From: an uncultured Bacteroidales bacterium | GTDB lineage: Bacteria; Bacteroidota; Bacteroidia; Bacteroidales; Muribaculaceae | Direction: 5' to 3' | Length of the DNA stretch: 32,511 nucleotides | NCBI GenBank assembly: GCA_902784675.1 | Contig: CACZVR010000010.1 | Span: forward strand, 1-32,511 | Part shown: in pieces, positions 8,790 to 16,123 of the stretch | Position numbering within the stretch: the first letter of the stretch is position 1 | Layout of the letters: each line of letters opens with the position of its first letter | The notes under the pieces: model-generated | The model's database searches: none | What the model was told of the DNA's origin: nothing | What the model saw: the letters and a program-made list of their open reading frames with translations, nothing else | Translations under genes and position numbers: made by a program

Positions 8790-8952
8790 AAGAAATGCGT
8801 TAAATTTTATACAAATTAAACGTTATTACAAAAAATTAACAGCCAATTCTGTTCAGTTTATGTTTTTAGGGGTAAACAAATAACACTCGCATGGACTTCA
8901 AGTAATACTTTAAGGTTTTCCTGATGCTCGTCAATCGGAGCTTTCATAAAAA
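8790..8952. other. AT-rich intergenic stretch, no gene seen
   Basis: Between the recJ promoter and the tRNA-Cys terminator there is no coding frame with family resemblance. I also see no clear TAnnTTTG element and no strong hairpin. It is simply AT-rich, especially 8790-8880. The whole gene-free stretch from 8589 to 8990 is accounted for by leader, promoter, this spacer and the terminator. Confidence 0.5.
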
Positions 8953-8984
8953 ATCACCGACCAGCGATGAAGCCAATCGGTGAT
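8953..8984 (-). terminator. Rho-independent terminator after tRNA-Cys
   Basis: On the minus strand ATCACCGA pairs perfectly with TCGGTGAT around a 16-base loop and is followed by a run of T residues (complement of 8948-8953). It begins 7 bases after the tRNA 3' end. Confidence 0.85.
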
Positions 8985-8990
8985 CTCTAG

Positions 8991-9062
8991 AGGTCGCTAG
9001 CGGACTCGAACCGCTGTGCCCGGTTTTGCAGACCGGTGACTAAACCACTCATCCAAGCGACC
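8991..9062 (-). tRNA. tRNA-Cys (anticodon GCA)
   Basis: The minus strand folds as a 72-base cloverleaf. The acceptor stem is GGTCGCT/AGCGACC with a T discriminator base, as expected for Cys. The anticodon stem ACCGG/CCGGG-type pairing encloses CTGCAAA with anticodon GCA, and the T loop is GGTTCGAGTCC. CCA is not encoded. It lies 22 bases downstream of a small Cys-rich protein gene, but has its own promoter and terminator. Confidence 0.95.
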
Positions 9063-9079
9063 TTTCGTAAATAGCGGTG

Positions 9080-9111
9080 CAAAATTACTGCCGATTTTTG
9101 ACTTGTGCAAC
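9080..9111 (-). promoter_or_regulatory. Promoter for tRNA-Cys, overlapping the upstream stop codon
   Basis: The minus strand carries GTTG (9111-9108), a 20-base spacer and TAATTTTG (9087-9080). The TAA that begins the -7 element is also the stop codon of the upstream small gene. The predicted start is about 10-14 bases before the mature tRNA. The nusB promoter has the same two elements with the same spacing. Confidence 0.7.
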
Positions 9112-9297
9112 TTTATCGGCACATTTTTTCGCAGAATTTTTCTCTGGCTTCTGACAAAACTCCTGTAATTTACAACCAGCACAGGCGGTTAGCTTCGTCT
9201 TGCGACCATTTAATGCCGCTATAATTGCCCGCACTGCTGCGACCACCGCCGCAGCCACAACCAACCCTACAAGGACGTATTGTAACACATTATTCAT
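9085..9297 (-). CDS. Small Cys-rich membrane protein (FeoB-associated type)
   Basis: A 70-residue protein. Residues 5-29 form one hydrophobic helix, followed by a basic GRK turn and a short tail with four cysteines in the pattern CAGC...FC...KKC (Cys39, 42, 48, 59). This is the look of the small FeoB-associated Cys-rich membrane proteins, which in other genomes sit beside ferrous-iron transporter genes. No feoA or feoB is visible in this window, so the iron link is inferred from family resemblance only. The start at 9297 (MNNVLQY) gives a protein beginning right before the helix; a longer frame reaches back into topB coding sequence and is not needed. It begins 19 bases after the topB stop, so it is probably co-transcribed with mazG and topB. 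Confidence 0.75.
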   Translation of the reverse strand: MNNVLQYVLVGLVVAAAVVAAVRAIIAALNGRKTKLTACAGCKLQEFCQKPEKNSAKKCADKVAQVKNRQ

Positions 9298-9316
9298 ATA
9301 CGCTAGCACGAAAAAG

Positions 9317-11395
9317 TTATTTTGTCTTGAAATTCTTTTTGACCAGGCCAGACAACTTGGTGGGTGTCGAGTCGGCAGGGTATTCGGTGAAGGGCAACAA
9401 CGTGTGGCAACCGTTCTTGAACTCACTGCAACCGAATGCAGTGCGTCCCTTGACCAGATGTCCCTTACCGCACACGGGGCAAGGTATTTCCTCAATACTT
9501 TTCAGCCGCTGACGCGGTTTCTTGGGCTTTTCGCTCTTGCCTGCAGCCGGAGCCTTAGGTTTGCCTTTATCGCCCGGTTCAACAGCAATGGCTCCTCCGC
9601 TGTTGTCGCGCAGCACATTAAGCACGATTTCTCCGATCATTTGCTTGAGTTCATCGATGAATTTTGAGGCGCTGTACTCACCTCGCTCAATTTCACGCAA
9701 CTTTTTCTCCCACAGACCAGTGAGAGCAGCACTCTTAAGCAATGGTTCATTAATCGTATCAATAAGTTGGATACCGGCCATGGTGGGAGCCAAACTCTTG
9801 CGTTCCTTGCGGATATAGCGACGCTTAAACAGAGTCTCGATGATAGCGGCACGCGTCGAAGGACGACCGATGCCGTTCTCCTTCATTGCATCACGCAGCT
9901 CCTCATCGTCAACGGTTTTTCCAGCCGTTTCCATAGCGCGCAGCAGGGTGCCCTCGGTGTAGGGTTTAGGCGGTTGTGTGGTTCGCTTGAGCACCGACGG
10001 CTCGTGCGGTCCGCTCTCCCCTTTCTCAAAGTGCGGCATCACACCATTATCCTCATCTTCAAGCTTTTGTTTTTCGTCATCCTCTTGGCTCTTGTCACCC
10101 GGTTTGTTATAGAGATCACGCCAACCCGGCTTGAGGATTTCCTTGCCGGATGCCTTGAAGCCATACTCACCCACCTCGCCCATCACAGTTGTCGTGTTAA
10201 ACTCACAATCGGGATAGAAAGCAGCGATAAAACGCAGAGCAATAAGGTGATAGACGCGTTTCTCGTCGGGGGTCATTGCTACGGTAGCGGGATTGACGTT
10301 AGTGGGAATAATCGCATGGTGATCAGTGACCTTGCTGTTGTCAAACACTTTTTTGCTCTTGGGTAACTTGTTGAGAGCCAGCACTGGAGCCGTCAGGTTA
10401 GCGTAGGGCGCCATTGCCTGCATGATGCCAGGCACCTGAGGATAGATGTCGTCGCTCAGATAGGTAGTGTCCACACGCGGATAGGTGGTCGCCTTTTTCT
10501 CATAGAGCGACTGAATGGTCTTTAACGCATCGTCGGCCGACATGCCGAACTTTTTATTGCACTCCACCTGCAGACTCGTCAAGTCAAACAACCGAGGTGG
10601 CGCTTCACGGCCTTTCTTGGTCTCGATGGATGTCACCACAAACGGCAACTCGTTGATCTTTGCGACGATATCACTAGCCTCGCCCTCGGTCTTAAATCGT
10701 CCGCGAGTGCTGTTAAACGTCACACCACGGTATTTAGTCTTGAGTTCCCAATAGTTCTCGGGCACAAAATTGTCAATTTCGCGCTGACGAGCAACAATCA
10801 TGGCAAGTGTGGGCGTCTGTACCCTGCCAACTGATAGCACATCGCGCGAGCGTGAATATTTCAGGGTATAAAGGCGAGTGGCATTCATGCCCAGAATCCA
10901 GTCACCGATAGCACGCGACAATCCAGCAAAATACAGATTATCAAAGTCTTTGGCGTCTTTCAACTCGTCAAAACCCTTACGAATACTCTCATCGGTCAAT
11001 GATGAAATCCACAAGCGCTTGACTGGTTTGTCACAACCTGCCTTCTGATACACCCATCGCTGAATGAGTTCGCCCTCTTGCCCAGCATCACCGCAGTTGA
11101 TAACCTCATCAGCGTTAGCAATCAAGCTCTTGATGACATTAAACTGTTGCTCGATACCCTTATCGTTTTTCAGCTTAATTCCAAAACGTTGCGGTATCAT
11201 GGGCAGCTGTCCAAGACTCCACCACTTCCATTGGTCGGTATAGTCATTGGGCTCCTTGAGTTCACACAAATGGCCGAAAGTCCACGTCACCTGATAGCCA
11301 TTTCCTTCAAAATAGCCATCATGCCTGTCATTGGCACCGAGCAACTTGGCGATGTCACGGGCCACGCTGGGTTTCTCAGTAACGCAAACTCTCAT
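9317..11395 (-). CDS. topB: DNA topoisomerase III (type IA)
   Basis: A 692-residue type IA topoisomerase that passes single strands through a transient break and decatenates recombination intermediates, often with RecQ. The Toprim domain starts with VTEKPSVARDIA (Glu7) and has NCGDAGQEGELIQRW (Asp103, Glu107, Glu109). The active-site Tyr is Tyr305 in TTYPRVDTTYLS. SVGRVQTPTLAMIV (188-201) is the conserved topoisomerase I/III block. The C-terminus has a basic, Lys/Pro-rich linker and a single zinc-ribbon-like CPVC...GC...GC module. In the Toprim DxD motif the second Asp is Gly (D-A-G), which I recall as common in the plasmid/Bacteroidetes branch of TopB. It follows mazG by 30 bases with no clear promoter, so it is likely in the same operon. 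Confidence 0.95.
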   Translation of the reverse strand: MRVCVTEKPSVARDIAKLLGANDRHDGYFEGNGYQVTWTFGHLCELKEPNDYTDQWKWWSLGQLPMIPQRFGIKLKNDKGIEQQFNVIKSLIANADEVINCGDAGQEGELIQRWVYQKAGCDKPVKRLWISSLTDESIRKGFDELKDAKDFDNLYFAGLSRAIGDWILGMNATRLYTLKYSRSRDVLSVGRVQTPTLAMIVARQREIDNFVPENYWELKTKYRGVTFNSTRGRFKTEGEASDIVAKINELPFVVTSIETKKGREAPPRLFDLTSLQVECNKKFGMSADDALKTIQSLYEKKATTYPRVDTTYLSDDIYPQVPGIMQAMAPYANLTAPVLALNKLPKSKKVFDNSKVTDHHAIIPTNVNPATVAMTPDEKRVYHLIALRFIAAFYPDCEFNTTTVMGEVGEYGFKASGKEILKPGWRDLYNKPGDKSQEDDEKQKLEDEDNGVMPHFEKGESGPHEPSVLKRTTQPPKPYTEGTLLRAMETAGKTVDDEELRDAMKENGIGRPSTRAAIIETLFKRRYIRKERKSLAPTMAGIQLIDTINEPLLKSAALTGLWEKKLREIERGEYSASKFIDELKQMIGEIVLNVLRDNSGGAIAVEPGDKGKPKAPAAGKSEKPKKPRQRLKSIEEIPCPVCGKGHLVKGRTAFGCSEFKNGCHTLLPFTEYPADSTPTKLSGLVKKNFKTK

Positions 11396-11425
11396 TTTTA
11401 AAGTATCGCTTTAAGTTAATGGTTT

Positions 11426-12223
11426 TTATTCTCCTAATTTAAGCCTTTTGGCTTCATTCCAAAGCTCGTCCATCTCGGCAAGTGTCAACTCGTTGATATG
11501 GCGTCCTTGTTCATTGGCTTTCTCCTCGATGTAGTTAAAACGGGCAATGAATTTGCGGTTCGTTCTCTCCAGGGCATTATCAGGACGCACGCCATAGAGG
11601 CGAGCCGCATTCACCAGCGAGAAAAACAGGTCACCGAATTCTTTTTCGCGGTCAGCCTCATCGTTGCAGCGCAGTTCAGCCTCCACCTCGGCCAGTTCTT
11701 CCTTGACCTTGTCCCAAACTTCCTCGCGTTTCTGCCAGTCAAAACCCACATTTGCTGCCTTTTCCTGAACGCGCTCGGCTTTAATGAGAGACGGCAAACT
11801 GCGAGGCACTCCGCTGAGCACCATCTTATTACCGTCTTTTTCACTCATCTTGATAAGCTCCCAGTTCTTGAGCACTTGGGCTGCGGTATCAGCCTTCTCA
11901 TCGCCAAAGACATGCGGATGTCGGTAAATAAGTTTCTCGCACAATGCGTCACACACGTCGGCAATGTCAAACTGACCTTTCTCATCACCAATCTTGGCAT
12001 AAAAGACAATGTGGAGAAGTACATCGCCCAGCTCTTTACGGATTTTCTCGGTGTCCTCTCCCATGATGGCGTCGGCCAATTCCATGGTTTCCTCAATCGT
12101 GTTGGGGCGCAGGCTCTCATTAGTCTGTTTGCGGTCCCACGGGCATTTCACGCGCAACTCGTCAAGGATGTCGAGCAGTCGCCCGAAGGCTTCCAATTTC
12201 TTTTCTCGGCTGTTATTAGGCAT
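11426..12223 (-). CDS. mazG: Nucleoside triphosphate pyrophosphohydrolase MazG
   Basis: A 265-residue all-alpha NTP pyrophosphatase, which hydrolyses (d)NTPs to NMP and pyrophosphate and cleans aberrant nucleotides from the pool. There are two tandem MazG domains. The first has CPWDRKQTNESL, then EETMELADAI and the ELGDVLLHIVFYAKIGDE metal-binding helices. The second has VGFDWQKREEVWDKVKEELAEVEAE and EFGDLFFSLVNAARL. The EExxE...ExxD magnesium ligands are intact in both. The ATG at 12223 (MPNNSREKKLE) is chosen because an earlier in-frame TTG at 12256 lies inside the promoter. It heads a likely mazG-topB-small protein operon. Confidence 0.95.
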   Translation of the reverse strand: MPNNSREKKLEAFGRLLDILDELRVKCPWDRKQTNESLRPNTIEETMELADAIMGEDTEKIRKELGDVLLHIVFYAKIGDEKGQFDIADVCDALCEKLIYRHPHVFGDEKADTAAQVLKNWELIKMSEKDGNKMVLSGVPRSLPSLIKAERVQEKAANVGFDWQKREEVWDKVKEELAEVEAELRCNDEADREKEFGDLFFSLVNAARLYGVRPDNALERTNRKFIARFNYIEEKANEQGRHINELTLAEMDELWNEAKRLKLGE

Positions 12224-12253
12224 TACTGTATCAGTTTTTTGATTCTTTGACTG

Positions 12254-12261
12254 CAAAGGTA
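12254..12261 (-). promoter_or_regulatory. -7 promoter element for the mazG operon
   Basis: The minus strand reads TACCTTTG, a perfect TAnnTTTG, about 30 bases before the mazG ATG. A TTTG occurs 16 bases further upstream, closer than the usual 19-21, so the -33 element is uncertain. Confidence 0.6.
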
Positions 12262-12322
12262 GTTATTTTTTCGCTATCAAACGACAGTTTAGTGCATTTT
12301 GGTTCACTCTAAAAACAGCAAA

Positions 12323-12347
12323 GGGGCAACGTGGTTAACGCCGCCCC
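12323..12347 (-). terminator. Hairpin terminator after the SIMPL-domain gene
   Basis: On the minus strand GGGGCGGCG pairs with CGTTGCCCC around a TTAACCA loop. Two adjacent G-U wobbles make the stem work only in minus-strand RNA. It is followed by TTTGCTGTTTTT, an interrupted T-tract. It separates the SIMPL gene from mazG. Confidence 0.7.
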
Positions 12348-12369
12348 CTGAAATGATGGCAATGATTAA

Positions 12370-13074
12370 TCAGTTCTTGAGTGAATAGGTCACAGTGGTG
12401 ACGACGCGCACCTTCTTGATCCATGGCGTGTACTCATCACGGTTCTCAATAGAGAACTGGCCTTGGTCGGCACTCACGATCTTGTTGAGTTTGCTGTGGG
12501 AGTTCTTGGCGAACTGCTCGGCCGTAACTTGAGCATTCTCAATGGCTTCCTGCATCATCTTGGGTTTCATCTCCTTGAATGCGACAAACTCATACTGAAC
12601 TTGGTTCTCATAACTGTCACCAGTAATAGCCACACCCTCACGCAACAGGTCACCCTGCTTGGCGATGAGTTGGCGCACCTGGTCCACATTCTTACTCGTC
12701 ACGGTAAGCACCGAAGTCACAATGTAGCGGTAGGCCCTGTTACCCGAGTCATACTCGCGCGCGGTCAAGTCAACCACCTGTGGAGCGTTCATGCTGATTT
12801 CCGCCTCCTTTACACCACCCTTGATCAAGAACGCCTTGATCTTGGCCTGAGTGGAACCAATGCGCTCATACAAGCCCGGCAAGTCATTGCCCACCTCTTT
12901 AGAGACGATGGGCCACGTCACCTTGTCGGCAGGCACCTCCTGCTCGGCGAGACCCTTGACACTGACCTTGCGGTCCTTGCTGGCAAAGTCATCAATGCCA
13001 GCCTTGATAAACCAGCCCAATGAGAACACGCTCAGCGCGATGAGGGCTGCCGAAATAATCATCTTCTCTTTCAT
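12370..13074 (-). CDS. SIMPL domain (DUF541) envelope protein
   Basis: A 234-residue protein with one N-terminal hydrophobic segment (about 4-26) that acts as an uncleaved anchor or signal peptide, placing the rest outside the cytoplasmic membrane. The remainder matches the SIMPL/DUF541 family (relatives include YggE): [20 protein letters not shown] at the start and a middle region with alternating beta-strands ([17 protein letters not shown]). A C-terminal helix [16 protein letters not shown] is followed by a final beta-strand. Members form oligomers in the periplasm and have been linked to oxidative-stress resistance, but no enzyme activity is established. I see no clear TAnnTTTG upstream. 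The gene has its own terminator and looks monocistronic. Confidence 0.88.
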   Translation of the reverse strand: MKEKMIISAALIALSVFSLGWFIKAGIDDFASKDRKVSVKGLAEQEVPADKVTWPIVSKEVGNDLPGLYERIGSTQAKIKAFLIKGGVKEAEISMNAPQVVDLTAREYDSGNRAYRYIVTSVLTVTSKNVDQVRQLIAKQGDLLREGVAITGDSYENQVQYEFVAFKEMKPKMMQEAIENAQVTAEQFAKNSHSKLNKIVSADQGQFSIENRDEYTPWIKKVRVVTTVTYSLKN

Positions 13075-13188
13075 AATTGTGCTATGAGTTTATGATAAAC
13101 ACTTTAATCGCATCAATAACTGCAAAAAACGCGCCATATTGTGCAAAGGCTGCAAAAAAATGTCGAAAATTTTATTATTTATGTTGTT

Positions 13189-14754
13189 TTAGCTCTCGAA
13201 GGCTCGTGCGAGGGCTTCGGCGCAGCGTTCGCCGTCGATAGCGCTTGATACAATACCGCCGGCATAGCCTGCTCCTTCGCCGCAAGGATATAGTCCCTCG
13301 AAGGTGACATGATGCATCAGTTCCAAATCGCGAGGGATGCGCAGGGGAGACGAAGTGCGTGTTTCGACTCCGATGACAGCAGCATCGTTGGTGAGAAAGC
13401 CTCGGGCATTCTTGCCGAAAACCTGAAAACCCTTGCGCAAGCGGTTGGCGACAAACGGTGGCATCCACTGGTCGAGTCGCGATGGCTGCACTCCAGGCAG
13501 ATAGGATGACGGCGGAATATTGCGCGAAGACTTGCCATCAACGAAATCCTTCATCCTCTGGGCCCCTGCAATCAGCGAGTTCCCAGCTTCGGCATAAGCT
13601 CGCTGTTCCATGTCGCGTTGAAAATACATCATCGACAGCACACCATATTTTTTATACCGGTCGGGCAAATCCTCGGGATGAAGCTCCACCACCATACCCG
13701 AGTTGGCCCAATGCGAACCACGATTGCTGGGCGACATACCATTGACGACAAGTCCATCGGGCTCACTCACAGCAGGCACGACAAAGCCACCAGGGCACAT
13801 ACAGAACGAATACACCCCACGATGGTCCACTTGGGTAACGAAATTATACTCTGCTGCTGGCAAGTACTCGCCACGGCCCAAGACACTATGGTACTGAATC
13901 TTGTCGATGATGCGCTGCGGATGCTCCAATCGCACGCCCACTGCAATGCCCTTAGCCTCGACGGTGATGTCGCTGTCATAGAGCATCTGATACACGTCGC
14001 GTGCCGAATGGCCTGTCGCGAGAATCACAGGGCCTGAGAAGTTCTCACCACCAGCCGTTTCCACACCAGTCACCTTACCATTTTCAACAATGAGCCGCGT
14101 CACACGAGTCTGGAAATGCACCTCACCGCCACAGCGCAGGATGGTCTCACGCATCGCCTTGATGACGCCTGGCAACTTATCACTGCCGATGTGGGGATGC
14201 GCATCGATGAGGATATCCTCGCGCGCACCGTGCTGCACAAAGATACCGAGAACACGGTCCACCGAGCCGCGCTTTTTGCTGCGGGTGTAGAGCTTGCCGT
14301 CGCTGTAGGCGCCCGCCCCACCCTCGCCGAAACAATAATTGCTCTCGGGGTCAACAACACCCTCGCGCTGGATGCGCGAAGCATCAACACGACGCTCCAT
14401 CACCTCCTTGCCACGCTCAAGCACGATGGGTTTCACGCCTAACTCAATGAGTTTCAAAGCCGCGAACAACCCACCAGGCCCCATTCCCACAACGATAGCC
14501 TGTCGCTTGCCGTCTACCGGCTTGTAGTCGATGGGGGGTACCAGATAGTCTTGAGTCATCGGTTCGTTGATGTAGACCCGCACCTTGAGGTTGACCACCA
14601 CATTGCGCTGTCGTGCGTCGATGGAGCGTTTCAAAATCCTGATGCCTTGAATACTATCGGCAGGGATATCGTTGTATTTATCAAGGTGGCGGACAAGCTC
14701 GCTGTGGCTGGACGCCGCGCGAGGATGCACTCGAAGTTGAAGTTCCTGAATCAT
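13189..14754 (-). CDS. FAD-dependent oxidoreductase (COG2509-type dehydrogenase)
   Basis: A 521-residue flavoprotein of unknown substrate. After an N-terminal domain of about 85 residues comes the dinucleotide-binding motif VVGMGPGGLFAAL (88-100) and VLERGKEV, then the family-specific block CFGEGGAGAYSDGKLYTR (141-158). GHSARDVYQML and, at the C-terminus, PCGEGAGYAGGIVSSAIDG complete the FAD site. These are hallmarks of the uncharacterised FAD-dependent dehydrogenases grouped as COG2509 and found widely in anaerobes. The ATG at 14754 (MIQELQLRVHP) matches where family members begin and lies 21 bases after the promoter. Extending the frame upstream would cross into the divergent HAD gene. Physiological role unknown. 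Confidence 0.9.
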   Translation of the reverse strand: MIQELQLRVHPRAASSHSELVRHLDKYNDIPADSIQGIRILKRSIDARQRNVVVNLKVRVYINEPMTQDYLVPPIDYKPVDGKRQAIVVGMGPGGLFAALKLIELGVKPIVLERGKEVMERRVDASRIQREGVVDPESNYCFGEGGAGAYSDGKLYTRSKKRGSVDRVLGIFVQHGAREDILIDAHPHIGSDKLPGVIKAMRETILRCGGEVHFQTRVTRLIVENGKVTGVETAGGENFSGPVILATGHSARDVYQMLYDSDITVEAKGIAVGVRLEHPQRIIDKIQYHSVLGRGEYLPAAEYNFVTQVDHRGVYSFCMCPGGFVVPAVSEPDGLVVNGMSPSNRGSHWANSGMVVELHPEDLPDRYKKYGVLSMMYFQRDMEQRAYAEAGNSLIAGAQRMKDFVDGKSSRNIPPSSYLPGVQPSRLDQWMPPFVANRLRKGFQVFGKNARGFLTNDAAVIGVETRTSSPLRIPRDLELMHHVTFEGLYPCGEGAGYAGGIVSSAIDGERCAEALARAFES

Positions 14755-14775
14755 GATGTTCTCATTTTTGTGGCA

Positions 14776-14783
14776 CAAAATTA
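14776..14783 (-). promoter_or_regulatory. -7 promoter element for the FAD oxidoreductase
   Basis: The minus strand reads TAATTTTG, 21 bases before the ATG at 14754. No convincing -33 element is seen. Its upstream region is shared with the divergent HAD promoter 22 bases away. Confidence 0.6.
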
Positions 14784-14805
14784 GGGAATTCTTAGCAAAT
14801 TGGCG

Positions 14806-14813
14806 TACTTTTG
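14806..14813 (+). promoter_or_regulatory. -7 promoter element for the HAD hydrolase
   Basis: TACTTTTG matches TAnnTTTG and lies about 31 bases before the ATG at 14845. Together with the minus-strand element at 14776-14783 it forms a compact divergent promoter pair. Confidence 0.6.
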
Positions 14814-14844
14814 TGGCATAAATCATCACAAGACGCAAACTGAC

Positions 14845-15498
14845 ATGAGCGAAAATATGAATCAACGTTGTGGCGTGCTTTTTGACCTTGACGGCGTATT
14901 GCTTGACAGCGAGGGTCAATACAGCATCTTCTGGGAAGGCATGGAAAAGGAATACCCGACCGGAATTCCCGAATTCGCCAGCTACATCAAAGGATTTCAC
15001 CTTACCCGCATCCTGGGCTATTTTTCGGATGACATGGTGCGCAAAGAAGTGTTAGACAAGCTGCTGGAATTTGAGCGCAATATGCGCTTTGAGTTCTTTC
15101 CTGGCGCATTGGAGTTCGTTGAACAGTTGCGTGACAACGGTATTCCCATGGCCATCGTCACGTCCAGCGACCGCAAGAAAATGCAAGCCCTATTTGAGCA
15201 GCACCCAGCATTCCCCACCATGTTTGACCAAATCATCACGGGCGACATGGTCACCAAAGCCAAACCCGACCCTGAATGTTTCCTTACCGCAGCCCAACAA
15301 ATCGGGATCGACATCAAGGAATGTATCGTCTTTGAAGACTCGCGCAACGGCTTGATTGCTGCCCGTGATTCGGGCGCCCGTGTCATTGGCGTTGCCACCA
15401 CCTTGAGTAGAGCCGAGGTCAGTCAGTTGAGTGACTTCACCATTGACGCCGTGTGCCAATTGACTGTCGAGCAGATGCTTTCCTGCCCTCGCAAATGA
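14845..15498 (+). CDS. HAD family hydrolase (phosphatase/beta-phosphoglucomutase-like)
   Basis: A 217-residue haloacid dehalogenase-like phosphohydrolase with a subclass-I helical cap. Motif I is FDLDGVLLDS, with nucleophile Asp14 and acid/base Asp16. Motif II is VTSSDRKK, motif III the Lys in KAKPDPECF, and motif IV FEDSRNGLIAA. This pattern fits small-sugar-phosphate phosphatases and beta-phosphoglucomutase relatives; the exact substrate is not readable. The start at 14845 (MSENMNQRCG) follows the promoter; an upstream in-frame TTG lies before the promoter and is discarded. The fur-family gene follows but has its own promoter. Confidence 0.9.
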   Translation: MSENMNQRCGVLFDLDGVLLDSEGQYSIFWEGMEKEYPTGIPEFASYIKGFHLTRILGYFSDDMVRKEVLDKLLEFERNMRFEFFPGALEFVEQLRDNGIPMAIVTSSDRKKMQALFEQHPAFPTMFDQIITGDMVTKAKPDPECFLTAAQQIGIDIKECIVFEDSRNGLIAARDSGARVIGVATTLSRAEVSQLSDFTIDAVCQLTVEQMLSCPRK

Positions 15499-15534
15499 AA
15501 ACATGAGGGAAAGAGTCCAAAAGCCACGAAATTC

Positions 15535-15566
15535 TTTGCTTGATTGCAAAAAACGTTGTACTTTTG
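15535..15566 (+). promoter_or_regulatory. Promoter of the Fur-family gene
   Basis: TTTG (15535-15538), a 20-base spacer and TACTTTTG (15559-15566) make a textbook Bacteroidetes promoter. It ends only 8 bases before the ATG at 15575, so the transcript should have almost no leader. Confidence 0.75.
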
Positions 15567-15574
15567 TCACACAG

Positions 15575-16081
15575 ATGAAAACCGACCCGAATATTGAAGA
15601 CTTTGTTGCCAGCAACAATCCCGTTGTGCGCAAATTCAATGAGTATCTTGACGCTCATGGGATGCGCAAAACGACCGAACGCTATGCCATCCTGCAACGC
15701 GTGATGAACATCAGCGGTCACTTCACTATCGAGGAGTTGCAACAGCTCATCGAGGGGGACGGTTTTCATGTGAGCCGTTCGACTGTGTATAACACGGTCG
15801 AATTGCTGATGGAGGCCAAGATGTTGCGACGCCACGTCTTTGAGGGGATGCAGGCGCAGTATGAACGCATCACCCTGCCCCACACTCACCTGATCTGCAC
15901 CACTTGCGGAAAGGTCAAGGAAGTGAGGGATCAGAACTTTGCCGCCTTCATGAATGCCCAACGCTTCAATGCGTTCAACAGCGACCATTACTGCCTGTAC
16001 GTGTATGGCACATGCAGCACATGTGCGCGAAAGCTAAAGCGCTCCCACCAGAGCACCAAAGAGAAGAACAAAAAACGATAA
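15575..16081 (+). CDS. Fur family metal/peroxide-responsive transcriptional regulator
   Basis: A 168-residue winged-helix repressor of the Fur/PerR/Zur superfamily. The DNA-binding half has RKTTERYAILQRV (31-43) and the recognition helix VSRSTVYNTVELL (66-78). The dimerisation half has HTHLICTTCGKVKEV. Two CxxC pairs (Cys108/111 and Cys147/150) would hold the structural zinc. A Lys/Arg-rich tail follows, longer than usual. Which metal or oxidant it senses cannot be settled by eye, since Fur, PerR and Zur share this layout. The chosen ATG directly follows a strong promoter; the next Met (residue 30) would cut into the DNA-binding domain. The DUF1015 gene begins 42 bases later and may be co-transcribed. 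Confidence 0.93.
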   Translation: MKTDPNIEDFVASNNPVVRKFNEYLDAHGMRKTTERYAILQRVMNISGHFTIEELQQLIEGDGFHVSRSTVYNTVELLMEAKMLRRHVFEGMQAQYERITLPHTHLICTTCGKVKEVRDQNFAAFMNAQRFNAFNSDHYCLYVYGTCSTCARKLKRSHQSTKEKNKKR

Positions 16082-16123
16082 TAACTTTTAATCTATTAAC
16101 ACTTTTAAAACCGTTAATTTATC

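Noticed and set aside
8790-8952. Possible small RNA or small gene in the AT-rich gap
   Set aside because: I found no -7 element of good quality, no terminator on the plus strand and no plausible small protein.
14755-15000. Longer N-terminus for the FAD oxidoreductase, up to 15000
   Set aside because: The extension would run across both divergent promoters and into the HAD gene, and its residues are not family-like.
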